Of a stretch of 64,000 bases of DNA, positions 45,055 through 53,624 are shown in pieces (position 1 is the stretch's first letter; each line of letters opens with the position of its first letter). The position numbers and the translations under genes are program-made. Origin of the DNA: Plantactinospora alkalitolerans (GTDB taxonomy: Bacteria > Actinomycetota > Actinomycetes > Mycobacteriales > Micromonosporaceae); NCBI RefSeq assembly GCF_015690345.1, contig NZ_JADPUN010000257.1:20436-84435 (forward strand). The letters run 5' to 3'. The notes beneath the pieces are model-generated. The model did not search any database, was not told the origin of the DNA, and was given only the letters and a program-made list of their open reading frames with translations.

Positions 45055-46515
45055 ATGAGTGACCCGATGAACGTCCTGGCTCCCGAGCACCGGCGGCTCC
45101 GGATTGGCGACGCCTGGCGCGACGCCGCCGGCGGAGCCACCTTTGCCGTCGAGGACCCGGCCACCGGCAAGACCATCGCCGAGGTGGCGGACGCCGGCGT
45201 CGTTGACGGGCTCGCCGCTCTGGACGTGGCGAGCAAGGCAATGGCGGAGTGGGCGGCGACCCCGCCGCGAAAACGGTCAGAGTTGTTGACCGCGACGTAC
45301 CGGGCACTGACCGAGCGATCCGAGGAGGTCGCCCGGCTGATAACGCTCGAGATGGGCAAGCCGCTCGCCGAGGCTCGGGCAGAGGTGGCCTACGGTGCCG
45401 AGTTCTTCCGTTGGTTCGCCGAGGAGGCGGTACGCGTCGAGGGGCGCTACAACACCGCTCCCGCTGGTGGATATCGCATCCTCACCGTGCCGAAGCCGGT
45501 CGGACCGTGCGTCTTCGTGACGCCCTGGAACTTTCCGTTGGCCATGGGTGCCCGCAAGATCGCTCCTGCGCTGGCGGCGGGCTGCACGACGATCACCAAG
45601 CCAGCGGCCCAGACGCCACTCACCATGCTGTTCCTGGCCCGCATCATGGAGGAGGCCGGCGTTCCCCCGGGCGTCGTCAACGTGGTGACGACCAAGCGTT
45701 CCGGCGAGGTGGTCTCAGCACTGCTAGCCGACCGTCGGACCCGCAAGCTTTCGTTCACCGGGTCGACCGAGGTCGGGCGCGTGCTGCTACGACAGGCGGC
45801 GGACAACGTGCTGCGCACCTCCATGGAACTGGGCGGCAACGCGGCCTTGATCGTGTGTGCCGACGCTGACCTGGACGTCGCGCTCGACGGTGCCATGGTG
45901 GCCAAGATGCGCAACATCGGGGAGTCCTGCATCGCGGCCAACCGAATCTACGTCGAGGAGCCGGTGCGCGAGGAGTTCACGGCGCGCTTCGCCGAGCGGA
46001 TGGGCGCGCTCTCGGTGGGCCATGGTCTCGACGACGGCGTGGACGTCGGGGCGTTGATCGACGAGGCCTCGGTCACCAGGATCGACGAGCTCGTCGCCGA
46101 CGCGGTCAATCGCGGCGCCCGTGTCCTGGTGGGCGGCGAGCGTCCGGATGGGCCGGGCCACTTCTACCCGCCTACGGTCCTCGTCGACGTGCCCGAAGAC
46201 GCGCGGATGCTGGAGGCGGAGATCTTCGGCCCGGTGGCGCCGATCATCTCGTTCACGTCCGACGACGAGGTAATGGCGAAGGCCAACGACACCGAGCACG
46301 GCCTGGTCGGATACGTCTTCACCCGTGACCTCCAGCGGGCGCTCCGGTTCACCGAGGGGCTGGAGACGGGGATGCTCGGCATCAACCGTGGTCTGATCTC
46401 GGACCCGTCGGCTCCGTTCGGAGGCGTGAAGCAGTCCGGGATCGGCAAGGAGGGGTCGCACGAGGGCATCCTTGAGTACCTCGACGTCACCTACGCGGCG
46501 ATCGACCTACCGTGA
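45055..46515 (+). CDS. Aldehyde dehydrogenase (succinate-semialdehyde dehydrogenase type)
   Basis: This protein has 486 residues from ATG 45055, with GAGGAGG seven bases upstream. The active-site Glu is in MELGGNAAL and the catalytic Cys in GESCIAANR. PWNFPLAMGARK is the NAD(P)-site loop of GabD-like enzymes. It should oxidise a small aldehyde, plausibly one bearing a carboxylate, to the acid. The following iron-ADH could supply the aldehyde. The 275 bp before it code for nothing certain. Confidence 0.9.
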   Translation: MSDPMNVLAPEHRRLRIGDAWRDAAGGATFAVEDPATGKTIAEVADAGVVDGLAALDVASKAMAEWAATPPRKRSELLTATYRALTERSEEVARLITLEMGKPLAEARAEVAYGAEFFRWFAEEAVRVEGRYNTAPAGGYRILTVPKPVGPCVFVTPWNFPLAMGARKIAPALAAGCTTITKPAAQTPLTMLFLARIMEEAGVPPGVVNVVTTKRSGEVVSALLADRRTRKLSFTGSTEVGRVLLRQAADNVLRTSMELGGNAALIVCADADLDVALDGAMVAKMRNIGESCIAANRIYVEEPVREEFTARFAERMGALSVGHGLDDGVDVGALIDEASVTRIDELVADAVNRGARVLVGGERPDGPGHFYPPTVLVDVPEDARMLEAEIFGPVAPIISFTSDDEVMAKANDTEHGLVGYVFTRDLQRALRFTEGLETGMLGINRGLISDPSAPFGGVKQSGIGKEGSHEGILEYLDVTYAAIDLP

Positions 46516-46782
46516 CCGGCCTGCTGCTCAGGGTGCCCGCCGAGGATCACCGCGCCCGGTGCACACATGACCTGACCGGCCTCCACCCGTGGGGCGGAAA
46601 CCGGCCATGGTCGGCACGAACCCGCGATGGACCCGAGGACGCCCGGGCACGACCGAGTCTGGGAGCCGGGCGTGCGTGCCTGCGCCACCCGGCAGCCAAC
46701 CTTGCCGACGCCGTCCCGGTTTCGCAGGTGACCTGGACGTCCGCCCGGCACATCACCGCCGACGTTCCAGAGAGGTACTGAC

Positions 46783-47991
46783 ATGCTTGAGACCGTCCGC
46801 GGACCACGCCAGCTGATAGTGGGCGAAGGGGTCGCGCAGAACATCCCACGAGTGGTGGCCGAGTGTGGCTCGCGAGTCCTCATCGTGACCGACCGGGTTC
46901 TTCTGGGGCAGCCGGGCGTGGCCGAGATCGTGGCCGCCGTGCGGGAGAAGGTCGAAGTCGTCGGGGTGTTCGCCGACGCGACTCCGGACGTGCCACTCGC
47001 CGATGTCGCCCTGGCCGTCTCGGTCGCCGCAGAGGTGGACGCCGACGTGATCCTCGCCATCGGGGGTGGCACGGTGATCGACCTCGCCAAAATCGTCGGC
47101 GTCATCCGGCGCCACGGTGGGACGCCGCGCGACTTCTACGGCGAGTCGAAGGTGCCGGGGCCGACGATTCCTCTCGTCGCGGTGCCGACGACGTCAGGCA
47201 CCGGCTCCGAGCTCACGCCCGTCTCGGTGCTGACCGACCCGGACCGGGAGCTGAAGGTGGGGGTCTCCAGCGTCCACATCGTGCCCGACTTCGCCATCGT
47301 CGACCCCGAACTCACCTACACCTGCCCGGCGACCGTCACTGCCCACTCCGGCATCGACGCGTTCTGTCACGCGGTGGAGAGCTACACCGCGCGACCCCGG
47401 GCCCACGGACCGCGCGACCCGGTGGAGCAGGTCTTCCTCGGCCGCAACCCGATCACCGATCACTACGCGCTCCTGGCCGCGGAGCGGATCGCCCGCAGCT
47501 TGCCCCAGGTCGTCAGGGACGGAGGCGACAAGGACGCGCGAGCGGACATGTCCTACGGGTCGATGCTCGCCGGGCTCGCGTTTTCCCACGCCGGCAACGC
47601 GGCTCCGCACGCCCTCCAGTACCCCATCGGCGCAGCCACCCACACGCCGCACGGCCTGGGCGTCGGGCTGCTGCTGCCCTACGCGCTGGACGCGGCCAGG
47701 GATGCCATCGGCGACCGGTTGGCCATCCTCGCCGGGGTGTGCGGGCTCGACGTGACCGACGCCTCGGATGCCGAGGCCGCGGATACGTTCCTCACCTGGC
47801 TCGACGGGCTCCTTGCCGACATCGGCATCCCTACCACCTTGGCGGACATCGGCGTGGCGCGCGCCGACCTTCCGCGCTTCGCGGAGATGGCCGGTGGCGT
47901 CACCCGTTTGATCCAGAACCATCCGGGCCCGACCGACACCGCCAGCCTGACCGCGATCCTCGAAGCGGCCTGGATCGGGGACCGGACCTGA
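46783..47991 (+). CDS. Iron-containing alcohol dehydrogenase (group III)
   Basis: This protein has 402 residues from ATG 46783, with AGAGAGG upstream. Coenzyme motifs are GGGTVIDLAK and PTTSGTGSE. The metal ligands come from AHSGIDAFCHAVES and a later H-rich region (PHALQYPIGAATHTPHG). Homologues oxidise 4-hydroxybutyrate, lactaldehyde-type diols or polyols with NAD. With the semialdehyde dehydrogenase it could form an alcohol-aldehyde-acid oxidation pair; 4-hydroxybutyrate to succinate is one option. Confidence 0.9.
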   Translation: MLETVRGPRQLIVGEGVAQNIPRVVAECGSRVLIVTDRVLLGQPGVAEIVAAVREKVEVVGVFADATPDVPLADVALAVSVAAEVDADVILAIGGGTVIDLAKIVGVIRRHGGTPRDFYGESKVPGPTIPLVAVPTTSGTGSELTPVSVLTDPDRELKVGVSSVHIVPDFAIVDPELTYTCPATVTAHSGIDAFCHAVESYTARPRAHGPRDPVEQVFLGRNPITDHYALLAAERIARSLPQVVRDGGDKDARADMSYGSMLAGLAFSHAGNAAPHALQYPIGAATHTPHGLGVGLLLPYALDAARDAIGDRLAILAGVCGLDVTDASDAEAADTFLTWLDGLLADIGIPTTLADIGVARADLPRFAEMAGGVTRLIQNHPGPTDTASLTAILEAAWIGDRT

Positions 47992-48158
47992 CACGTCCTG
48001 ACTCCGGAGCAGAGACAGCGACGGGCCTTTCACGTTTCGACGAGTTCCCTGCCTCACCCTGGGTATCGGAATTTGTTCGCTAGCTGGCGGACTCCATGTG
48101 GCCATCAGTGCGCGTTGGTGACCCGGAACCGACCGGGGCTCTGGCCCGTCTGATTGGC

Positions 48159-49052
48159 ATGAGAACGTGGCGAGGTGTCCGGATAATCTGTGTCGGCGTG
48201 GTGCTTCTGCTGGCTGCGGCCTGTGCCCGGGACGGCAGTGGGTCGGGCGACGACGGGCCCGGCGGCTCGGGCGGCGATTCCGGCCCGGCCGACCCGAACG
48301 GCGTGATGCTCCGGGTGGAGCACGTCGGCGGGTTCGTGGCGTCGGCCGCCCGGCTGACCCGGGTGCCGATCGTGACGATCTACGCCGACGGGCGGGTCAT
48401 CACGGAGGGTCCGCAGATCGCCATCTATCCCGGCCCGGCACTGCCGAACCTCCAGCAGCAGCGCATTCCGCTCGACGAGGTCGACCGGCTGATCGGGCAG
48501 GCCAGGGCCGCCGGTGTCGGCTCCGCCGTCGATCTCGGCCGGCCGTCCGTCACTGACATGCCGTCGACCCGGATCACCGTGTCGTCCGCGACCGGTACGG
48601 AGGTCCTGGAGGCGTACGCGCTGTCCGAGGGCGGCCAGGGCGCGGGCGGGCTGACCGAGGCGCAGCGTAACGCGCGGACGGAGCTACAGAAGCTGATCAC
48701 CGTACTCACCGACCTGGCCGGGACGCTGGGGCCGGACGTGGTCGAAGCGGCGAAGCCGTACCAGGCTGAGGCGGTGGCCGCAGTGGCGATCCCGTGGCAG
48801 GCCGACGACAACGGGATCGCCGCTCCGCCCGAGGTCGCCTGGCCCGGCCCGGCCCTGCCGGGGTCGCCGCCGTCGACCGGCCTCGACCAGGGCTGTGTCG
48901 ACGTACGCGGTGCCGAGGCGACGGCGCTGCTCGGTGCGGCGGCCAAGGCGAACGCCCGTACGCCGTGGACCTCCGGCGGCAAGCGTTGGCTGGTCAGCCT
49001 GCGTCCGCTGCTGCCGGACGAGGCGGGCTGCGCCGACCTGTCGGTCGACTGA
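48159..49052 (+). CDS. Putative lipoprotein of unknown function
   Basis: This protein has 297 residues from ATG 48159, where a signal peptide begins; a longer frame upstream adds no signal. The lipobox LLAAAC anchors it at about residue 22. A Gly/Ser/Asp-rich linker follows, then a globular domain with two late cysteines (QGCVDV, EAGCADL). No conserved family was recognised. It probably acts at the outer face of the membrane. Confidence 0.72.
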   Translation: MRTWRGVRIICVGVVLLLAAACARDGSGSGDDGPGGSGGDSGPADPNGVMLRVEHVGGFVASAARLTRVPIVTIYADGRVITEGPQIAIYPGPALPNLQQQRIPLDEVDRLIGQARAAGVGSAVDLGRPSVTDMPSTRITVSSATGTEVLEAYALSEGGQGAGGLTEAQRNARTELQKLITVLTDLAGTLGPDVVEAAKPYQAEAVAAVAIPWQADDNGIAAPPEVAWPGPALPGSPPSTGLDQGCVDVRGAEATALLGAAAKANARTPWTSGGKRWLVSLRPLLPDEAGCADLSVD

Positions 49053-49167
49053 TTTCCGGCCCGGTGGCGATCCGCGTCCTGTCGTGAATGCGTCTCGGTT
49101 CGATCGACGGATCGGACCCGGAGGATTGCCCCGGGAGCGCACAATGGGTGACGCGGCGGCCTCGACG

Positions 49168-49219
49168 CGGAGCGGCCCGCCCCCGACCCGTGCGGGCGGT
49201 GCGGGGGCGGGCCGCTCCG
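49168..49219. terminator. Strong 18-bp stem-loop
   Basis: Arms 49168-49185 and 49202-49219 are perfect 18-base reverse complements (CGGAGCGGCCCGCCCCCG) around a 16-base loop. No T-tract follows, as is usual for actinobacterial terminators. It probably ends the lipoprotein transcript before the protease gene. Confidence 0.75.
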
Positions 49220-49292
49220 GGCCTGGCGTGGGTTATGACCCGCGACGGCCGCCTCCCACCCCGCCCGCGAGGGCCCGGTCGAAGGCGAGTAG

Positions 49293-50114
49293 ATGGAGCA
49301 GGACAGACGTTTCGCGGTGGATCCGCCGGAGACGAGCGCGAACGAGGCACCCGGTCCGCAGTTGCTCGGCCGGCTGTACCAGCCGGACGCGCGGGACTGG
49401 GACATTCCACGTCTGCTGGAGATCGCGGAGCCGCCCGAGTCGATCCGTCAGATGACGATCGAACAGGTGCTGACCGACACGTCGTACTTCTCGGACTGGC
49501 GGTCGTACCTGGTCTTCTGGCGGTGGCTGCGGACCCAGCGCGAGCCCGTCACGACGAGCGACACGGCACCGGCCTGGGAGCTGACCACCCAGCTCGACCA
49601 GGGACAGACCGGGCACTGCGTGGGGTTCGGCTGGGCGGGCTGGGTCGACGCCATGCCGGTCGCGGGCACCTACCAGAACGCCGACGGGCACGCGCTCTAC
49701 TACGAGTGCAAGGTGATCGACGGCGAGCCGGGCGCGGAGAACGGCTCGTTCGTCCGGTCCGGGGCGTTGGCGGTGCGGGAGCGGGGCCGGCTCGCCGCCT
49801 TCGCGTTCGCGCACACGCTCGCCGAAATCGACGAATGGATCGACAGTCAGGGGTCGATCGTGGTGGGCACCCAGTGGACGAACGACATGTTCGACCCGGA
49901 CGAGAATGGATTCGTCAGACCAACCGGGGCGGGCGCCGGCGGACACTGCTATTTGATGCTCGACCGGATTGCGGATGAGGACGCCTATCTCTTCCAGAAT
50001 TCCTGGGGTTCGGGCTGGGGTCAGGGCGGCCGATTCAAGATGAAGCGCAGCGACTTCGACGGCCTGCTTCAGGATCAGGGCGAGGCGTGCTGCGCGGTCG
50101 AGTTGCCGCATTGA
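49293..50114 (+). CDS. Papain-like (C1) cysteine protease
   Basis: This protein has 273 residues. The catalytic constellation of papain is complete and in order: oxyanion Gln103 six residues before Cys109 (QGQTGHCVGF), His218 (GAGGHCYLML) and Asn236 (FQNSWGSGWG). There is no signal peptide, so it is probably cytoplasmic or exported by another route. The first 100 residues may act as a propeptide. The next gene, 34 bp on, encodes a chagasin-like inhibitor of exactly this protease class. Confidence 0.82.
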   Translation: MEQDRRFAVDPPETSANEAPGPQLLGRLYQPDARDWDIPRLLEIAEPPESIRQMTIEQVLTDTSYFSDWRSYLVFWRWLRTQREPVTTSDTAPAWELTTQLDQGQTGHCVGFGWAGWVDAMPVAGTYQNADGHALYYECKVIDGEPGAENGSFVRSGALAVRERGRLAAFAFAHTLAEIDEWIDSQGSIVVGTQWTNDMFDPDENGFVRPTGAGAGGHCYLMLDRIADEDAYLFQNSWGSGWGQGGRFKMKRSDFDGLLQDQGEACCAVELPH

Positions 50115-50148
50115 TCGGATCAATCGCTTTCTGTCGTAGGACTCCGAG

Positions 50149-50487
50149 GTGGGCCGGGGAATGGCGAATCTCGAGTTGACCGAGTCCGACGGCGGGCGGT
50201 CGTACTGCCCGTCGCCCGGTGACCTCGTGGTCGTCCTGCTTCCCGAGACGCCGAGTTCGGGTTTCCGCTGGCACCTCGATGCGGTCGATTCCGAGGTGCT
50301 GGCGCCGGCCGGGGACAGCTTCCGGCCGGACCGGGCGGGGTTGGGTGGAGGCGGGACCAGGCAGTTGCGGTTCACCGTCGTCGGGCCGGGGCGTACCAAC
50401 GTACGCCTCGGGCTGCGACGGGGCTGGGAAGCGGATGGGCCCGCCTCCCGGCGATTCGAGGTGGCGATCCAGGTCGCCGGAGATTAG
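50149..50487 (+). CDS. Chagasin-like (I42) cysteine protease inhibitor
   Basis: This protein has 112 residues from GTG 50149, with AGGA seven bases before; ATG 50161 is an alternative. The three inhibitory loops of the I42 family can be recognised in order: TPSSGFRW (NPTTGFxW loop), GLGGGGT (GxGG loop) and LRRGWE (RPW-type loop). It lacks a signal peptide, matching the protease upstream. The likely role is to block the neighbouring papain-like enzyme in the same compartment. Confidence 0.75.
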   Translation: MGRGMANLELTESDGGRSYCPSPGDLVVVLLPETPSSGFRWHLDAVDSEVLAPAGDSFRPDRAGLGGGGTRQLRFTVVGPGRTNVRLGLRRGWEADGPASRRFEVAIQVAGD

Positions 50488-50535
50488 TCGATTCGGTCGG
50501 TAGGGAGGCACCTGTCTGGCAGGAATGGAATGCTA

Positions 50536-50565
50536 TTGACATCCGTCAATGTCACTGGATAACGT
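50536..50565 (+). promoter_or_regulatory. Promoter of the DoxX gene with overlapping operator
   Basis: A consensus -35 TTGACA (50536-50541) and -10 TAACGT (50560-50565) are 18 bases apart, about 50 bases before the ATG. TGACAT (50537-50542) and ATGTCA (50549-50554) form a perfect 6-base inverted repeat overlapping the -35, so a repressor could block it. Confidence 0.6.
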
Positions 50566-50617
50566 GGCGTTGCCGTGGGACCCAATAGTCAGCCCTGCCA
50601 GTCGCAAGGAGTGTCCC

Positions 50618-51067
50618 ATGACCAATGCCAAACTCGCCGACCTCGTCACGACGCTGTTCCGAGTGGTGCTCGGCCTGTTGTTCGCGCTGCACGGTGCCGC
50701 CTCCCTGTTCGGAGTCTTCGGCGGCAATCGCGGCAGCGGTGAGGCGATCCCGCTCGGCACCTGGCCAGGATGGTACGCCGCCGTCATCCAGTTCGTGGGC
50801 GGGCTGCTCGTGCTGGTCGGCCTGAGCACCCGGATCGCGGCCGTGATCTGCTCCGGCTCGATGGCGTACGCCTACTTCGTCGTGCACCAACCGGACGGGC
50901 TGTTGCCGCTGAACAACGGCGGCGAAACGGCCGCACTGTTCTGCTGGTCCTTCCTGCTGGTCGCCGTGCTCGGCGCCGGACGCTGGTCGCTCGACGGCAC
51001 GCTCAACCGCCGCCGGGACCGTGCCGTGGCCGAGACCACCGACCGGGTGGCCGCGCCCGCGAGTTAA
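50618..51067 (+). CDS. DoxX family membrane protein
   Basis: This protein has 149 residues from ATG 50618, with AAGGAG six bases upstream. Four membrane helices carry the DoxX pattern (TLFRVVLGLLFALHGAASLFG; VQFVGG-like VIQFVGGLLVLVGL). The family includes subunits linked to quinone or thiol redox stress. It has its own regulated promoter and ends at a shared terminator facing the PobA gene. Confidence 0.88.
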   Translation: MTNAKLADLVTTLFRVVLGLLFALHGAASLFGVFGGNRGSGEAIPLGTWPGWYAAVIQFVGGLLVLVGLSTRIAAVICSGSMAYAYFVVHQPDGLLPLNNGGETAALFCWSFLLVAVLGAGRWSLDGTLNRRRDRAVAETTDRVAAPAS

Positions 51068-51087
51068 CCCCTCCGCCCACCGGTACG

Positions 51088-51134
51088 CACCGGGTCCCGT
51101 CCACTGATCGGCGCAGAACGGACGGGACCCGGTG
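51088..51134. terminator. Bidirectional terminator between convergent genes
   Basis: CACCGGGTCCCGTCC (51088-51102) and its exact reverse complement (51120-51134) flank a 17-base loop between the convergent doxX and pobA genes. Confidence 0.75.
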
Positions 51135-51147
51135 TGCGCCGTCGGGC

Positions 51148-52320
51148 TCACACCTCGGCGAGCCCGACGTAGTTCTCCGCCAGGCTGGTGGCGTACGCCC
51201 GGGACGAGGTGAGGTAGTGCAGGGTGGAGATCTGTAGCTTCGCCTCGTACGGGTCCTGGGTCTCCAACCGGTGCAGCAGTGAGGTCATCCACCAGGAGAA
51301 GTGCTGGGCCCGCCAGACCCGGCGGAGCGCGGTGTCGGAGTAACCCGTCAGCAGATCGTCCCGGCCCTCCTGGTACCAGGCGGCGAACGCGTCGCCGAGC
51401 AGCGCGACGTCGGCCAGCGCCAGGTTCATCCCCTTCGCGCCCGTCGGCGGCACGATGTGCACCGCGTCGCCGGCCAGGAACAACCGCTCCCAGCGCATCG
51501 GCTCCACCACGAGACTCCGCATCCCGGTGACGCTCTTCTCCAGGATCGGCCCGGTGTTCAGTGACCAGCCCGGCACCGTCTCCAGCCGGGTCCGCAGCTC
51601 CGACCAGATCCGGTCGTCCGGCCAGTCGGCGATGTCGGTGTCCGGTTCGACCTGTAGGTAGAGCCGGGATATCTCCGGCGAGCGCATGCTGTGCAGCGCG
51701 AACCCCCGGTCGTGGTGCGCATAGATGAGTTCCTCGGCCGCCGGTGCGGCGGCAGCGAGTACGCCCAGCCAGGCGAACGGGTACTGCCGCTCGTACTCGG
51801 TCAGGACACCGGGCGGCACCGCGCTCCGGCTCACCCCGTGCGAACCGTCGCAGCCGGCGACGAAATCGCAGTGCAACTCCTCCTCGCGCCCCTGGTGCCG
51901 GTACCGGATCACCGGCGAGGCCCGGTCGAGCCCGGCAAGGCGTACGTCCTCGACCTCGAACCGGAGTTCACCACCGGCCGCCGTACGGGCCGCGATCAGG
52001 TCCTTCACCACCTCCTGCTGCCCGTAGACGGTGATCGCCCGCCCGGTCAGTTCGGTCATCGCGACCCGGTGCGCCGTCCCGCCGAAGCGCAACTCGATGC
52101 CCTCGTGCCGCAGTCCCTCGCGGTCCAGCCGATCCCCGAGACCGGTACGCCGGAGCAGGTCGACAGAACCCTGCTCCAGTACACCGGCCCGGACCCGGTG
52201 CTCCACGTACTCCCGGCTGCGCCGTTCCAGCACCACCGAGTCGATGCCGCTGCGGTGCAGCAGGTGCGACAGCAGAAGGCCGGCCGGCCCCGCCCCGACG
52301 ATCCCGACCTGGGTACGCAT
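51148..52320 (-). CDS. pobA: 4-hydroxybenzoate 3-monooxygenase
   Basis: This flavoprotein hydroxylase has 390 residues, the normal PobA length. The FAD motif is GIVGAGPAGLLL, the second FAD motif GDAVHIVPPTGAKGMNLA, and the DG motif CDGSHGVSR. It converts 4-hydroxybenzoate to protocatechuate with NAD(P)H and O2. It ends the minus-strand aromatic operon, 54 bp after the MFS gene. Its product is the substrate of the dioxygenase encoded at 61.9-63.3 kb. Confidence 0.93.
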   Translation of the reverse strand: MRTQVGIVGAGPAGLLLSHLLHRSGIDSVVLERRSREYVEHRVRAGVLEQGSVDLLRRTGLGDRLDREGLRHEGIELRFGGTAHRVAMTELTGRAITVYGQQEVVKDLIAARTAAGGELRFEVEDVRLAGLDRASPVIRYRHQGREEELHCDFVAGCDGSHGVSRSAVPPGVLTEYERQYPFAWLGVLAAAAPAAEELIYAHHDRGFALHSMRSPEISRLYLQVEPDTDIADWPDDRIWSELRTRLETVPGWSLNTGPILEKSVTGMRSLVVEPMRWERLFLAGDAVHIVPPTGAKGMNLALADVALLGDAFAAWYQEGRDDLLTGYSDTALRRVWRAQHFSWWMTSLLHRLETQDPYEAKLQISTLHYLTSSRAYATSLAENYVGLAEV

Positions 52321-52374
52321 CGCTTCCTCCCTGAGATGCCGACTTTCCGAATCATCACCGCCGCTCCCGGCCCA

Positions 52375-53577
52375 TCACACCTGCCGGTTCCGGCCCGCGC
52401 CGAGCGCGCTCAGCGCCATTGCCAGCGTCACCACCGTCAGCGCGGCGAGCGGTACGCCCCAGCCGGTGGACAGGTCACGCAGCCAACCGACCAGCACCGG
52501 ACCGGTGGCACCCAGCAGGTAGCCGACCGACTGCACGGCGCCGGACAGCTCCCGTGCCGACCCGGGCGTCCGGGCCCGCAGCACGAGCAGGGTCAGGGTC
52601 AGGCTGATCGCGGCACCCTGGGCGAGCCCGGCGACCGAGGTCCAGAGCGGATAGAGCGACGGCAGGGTGAGCAGCCCGAGCAGGCCGACAATCCACCCCG
52701 CGCAGACCACCAGCGCCAGCCCGCGCTGGTCGCCGCGCCGCACCGCGAGCGTGGGAACCAGCAGCGCGGTGCCGATGCCGAGCAGGTTGAACAGCGCCAG
52801 TGCCCCACCCGCGCGGGTCGGGTCGACGCCCTGGTCCCGCAGCAGGCTGGGCAGCCAGGTCAGCATCGCGTAGTAGAGCATCGACTGGGTGCCCATGAAG
52901 ACGGCCAACTGCCAGGTCACGGGGGAGCGCATGATGCTGCCGTGCCGGTCGCCGCCCATGGTCGGTGCAAGGGCACGGTGCCGGCGGCGTAGTTGGGGAA
53001 GCCAGCCGAGCACCGCGACGATGGCGAGGCCGCCCAGGGCGAGCAGCGACCCCCGCCAGCCCAGCCCCGCGCCGTACGCCAGGGGCGCGCTGACCGCCGC
53101 GGCCAGGGTCGCCCCGGTGGTCAGCGAGGCGGTGCTGAGCCCGGTGGCCAGCCCGGGTCGGCCGGGGAAGTGCTGCTTGACCGCGCTGGGCACGAGCACG
53201 TTGCCGACGGTGATCCCGGCTCCGATGATCGCCGTCCCGGCGAACAGCCATCCGGCGTGCGGCAGGGTCCGGGTCAGACTTCCTGCGACGATTCCGAGCA
53301 TCGCGCCGAGCAGCGCCAGTTCGATGCCGATCCGGCGGCCGAGGAGCGCGGCCAGCGGGGAGAGCAGGCCGAAGCAGAGGACCGGCAGGGTGGTGAGCAG
53401 TCCGGCCGCGCCACGGCCGAGATCGAGGTCGACCTGGAGATCGGGTAGCAGTGGCGGTACGGCGGCGATCGCCGCGCGCAGGTTCAGCGCCAGCAGGACG
53501 ATGCCGAGCAGCGTCAGCCAACCGCCCCGGGACAGTCCTGGCCGACCGCCCGGTGCGACGTCGGCCGGGGCGACCAC
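52375..53577 (-). CDS. MFS transporter, CynX/NimT-like
   Basis: This protein has about 400 residues and roughly 12 membrane helices (GWLTLLGIVLLALNLRAAIA first), typical of the CynX/NimT MFS subfamily. The start is unclear. No ATG follows the upstream stop, and I give the GTG at 53577. A CTG overlapping the dehydrogenase stop (53628) would be an unusual alternative with GAGG upstream. The much longer open frame that continues upstream is shadow of the dehydrogenase. It may import or export aromatic acids of the pathway. Confidence 0.8.
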   Translation of the reverse strand: MVAPADVAPGGRPGLSRGGWLTLLGIVLLALNLRAAIAAVPPLLPDLQVDLDLGRGAAGLLTTLPVLCFGLLSPLAALLGRRIGIELALLGAMLGIVAGSLTRTLPHAGWLFAGTAIIGAGITVGNVLVPSAVKQHFPGRPGLATGLSTASLTTGATLAAAVSAPLAYGAGLGWRGSLLALGGLAIVAVLGWLPQLRRRHRALAPTMGGDRHGSIMRSPVTWQLAVFMGTQSMLYYAMLTWLPSLLRDQGVDPTRAGGALALFNLLGIGTALLVPTLAVRRGDQRGLALVVCAGWIVGLLGLLTLPSLYPLWTSVAGLAQGAAISLTLTLLVLRARTPGSARELSGAVQSVGYLLGATGPVLVGWLRDLSTGWGVPLAALTVVTLAMALSALGAGRNRQV

Positions 53578-53624
53578 GGGGGTACGGCCGGCCGGCGTCG
53601 CACCGGAACTGCGGGTTTCGGGGT

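Noticed and set aside
46512..46781. 89-codon frame between the aldehyde and alcohol dehydrogenases, starting in a GTGA overlap
   Set aside because: The placement is suggestive, but the composition is Arg/Pro-rich with no recognisable domain or ribosome site; treated as non-coding spacer.
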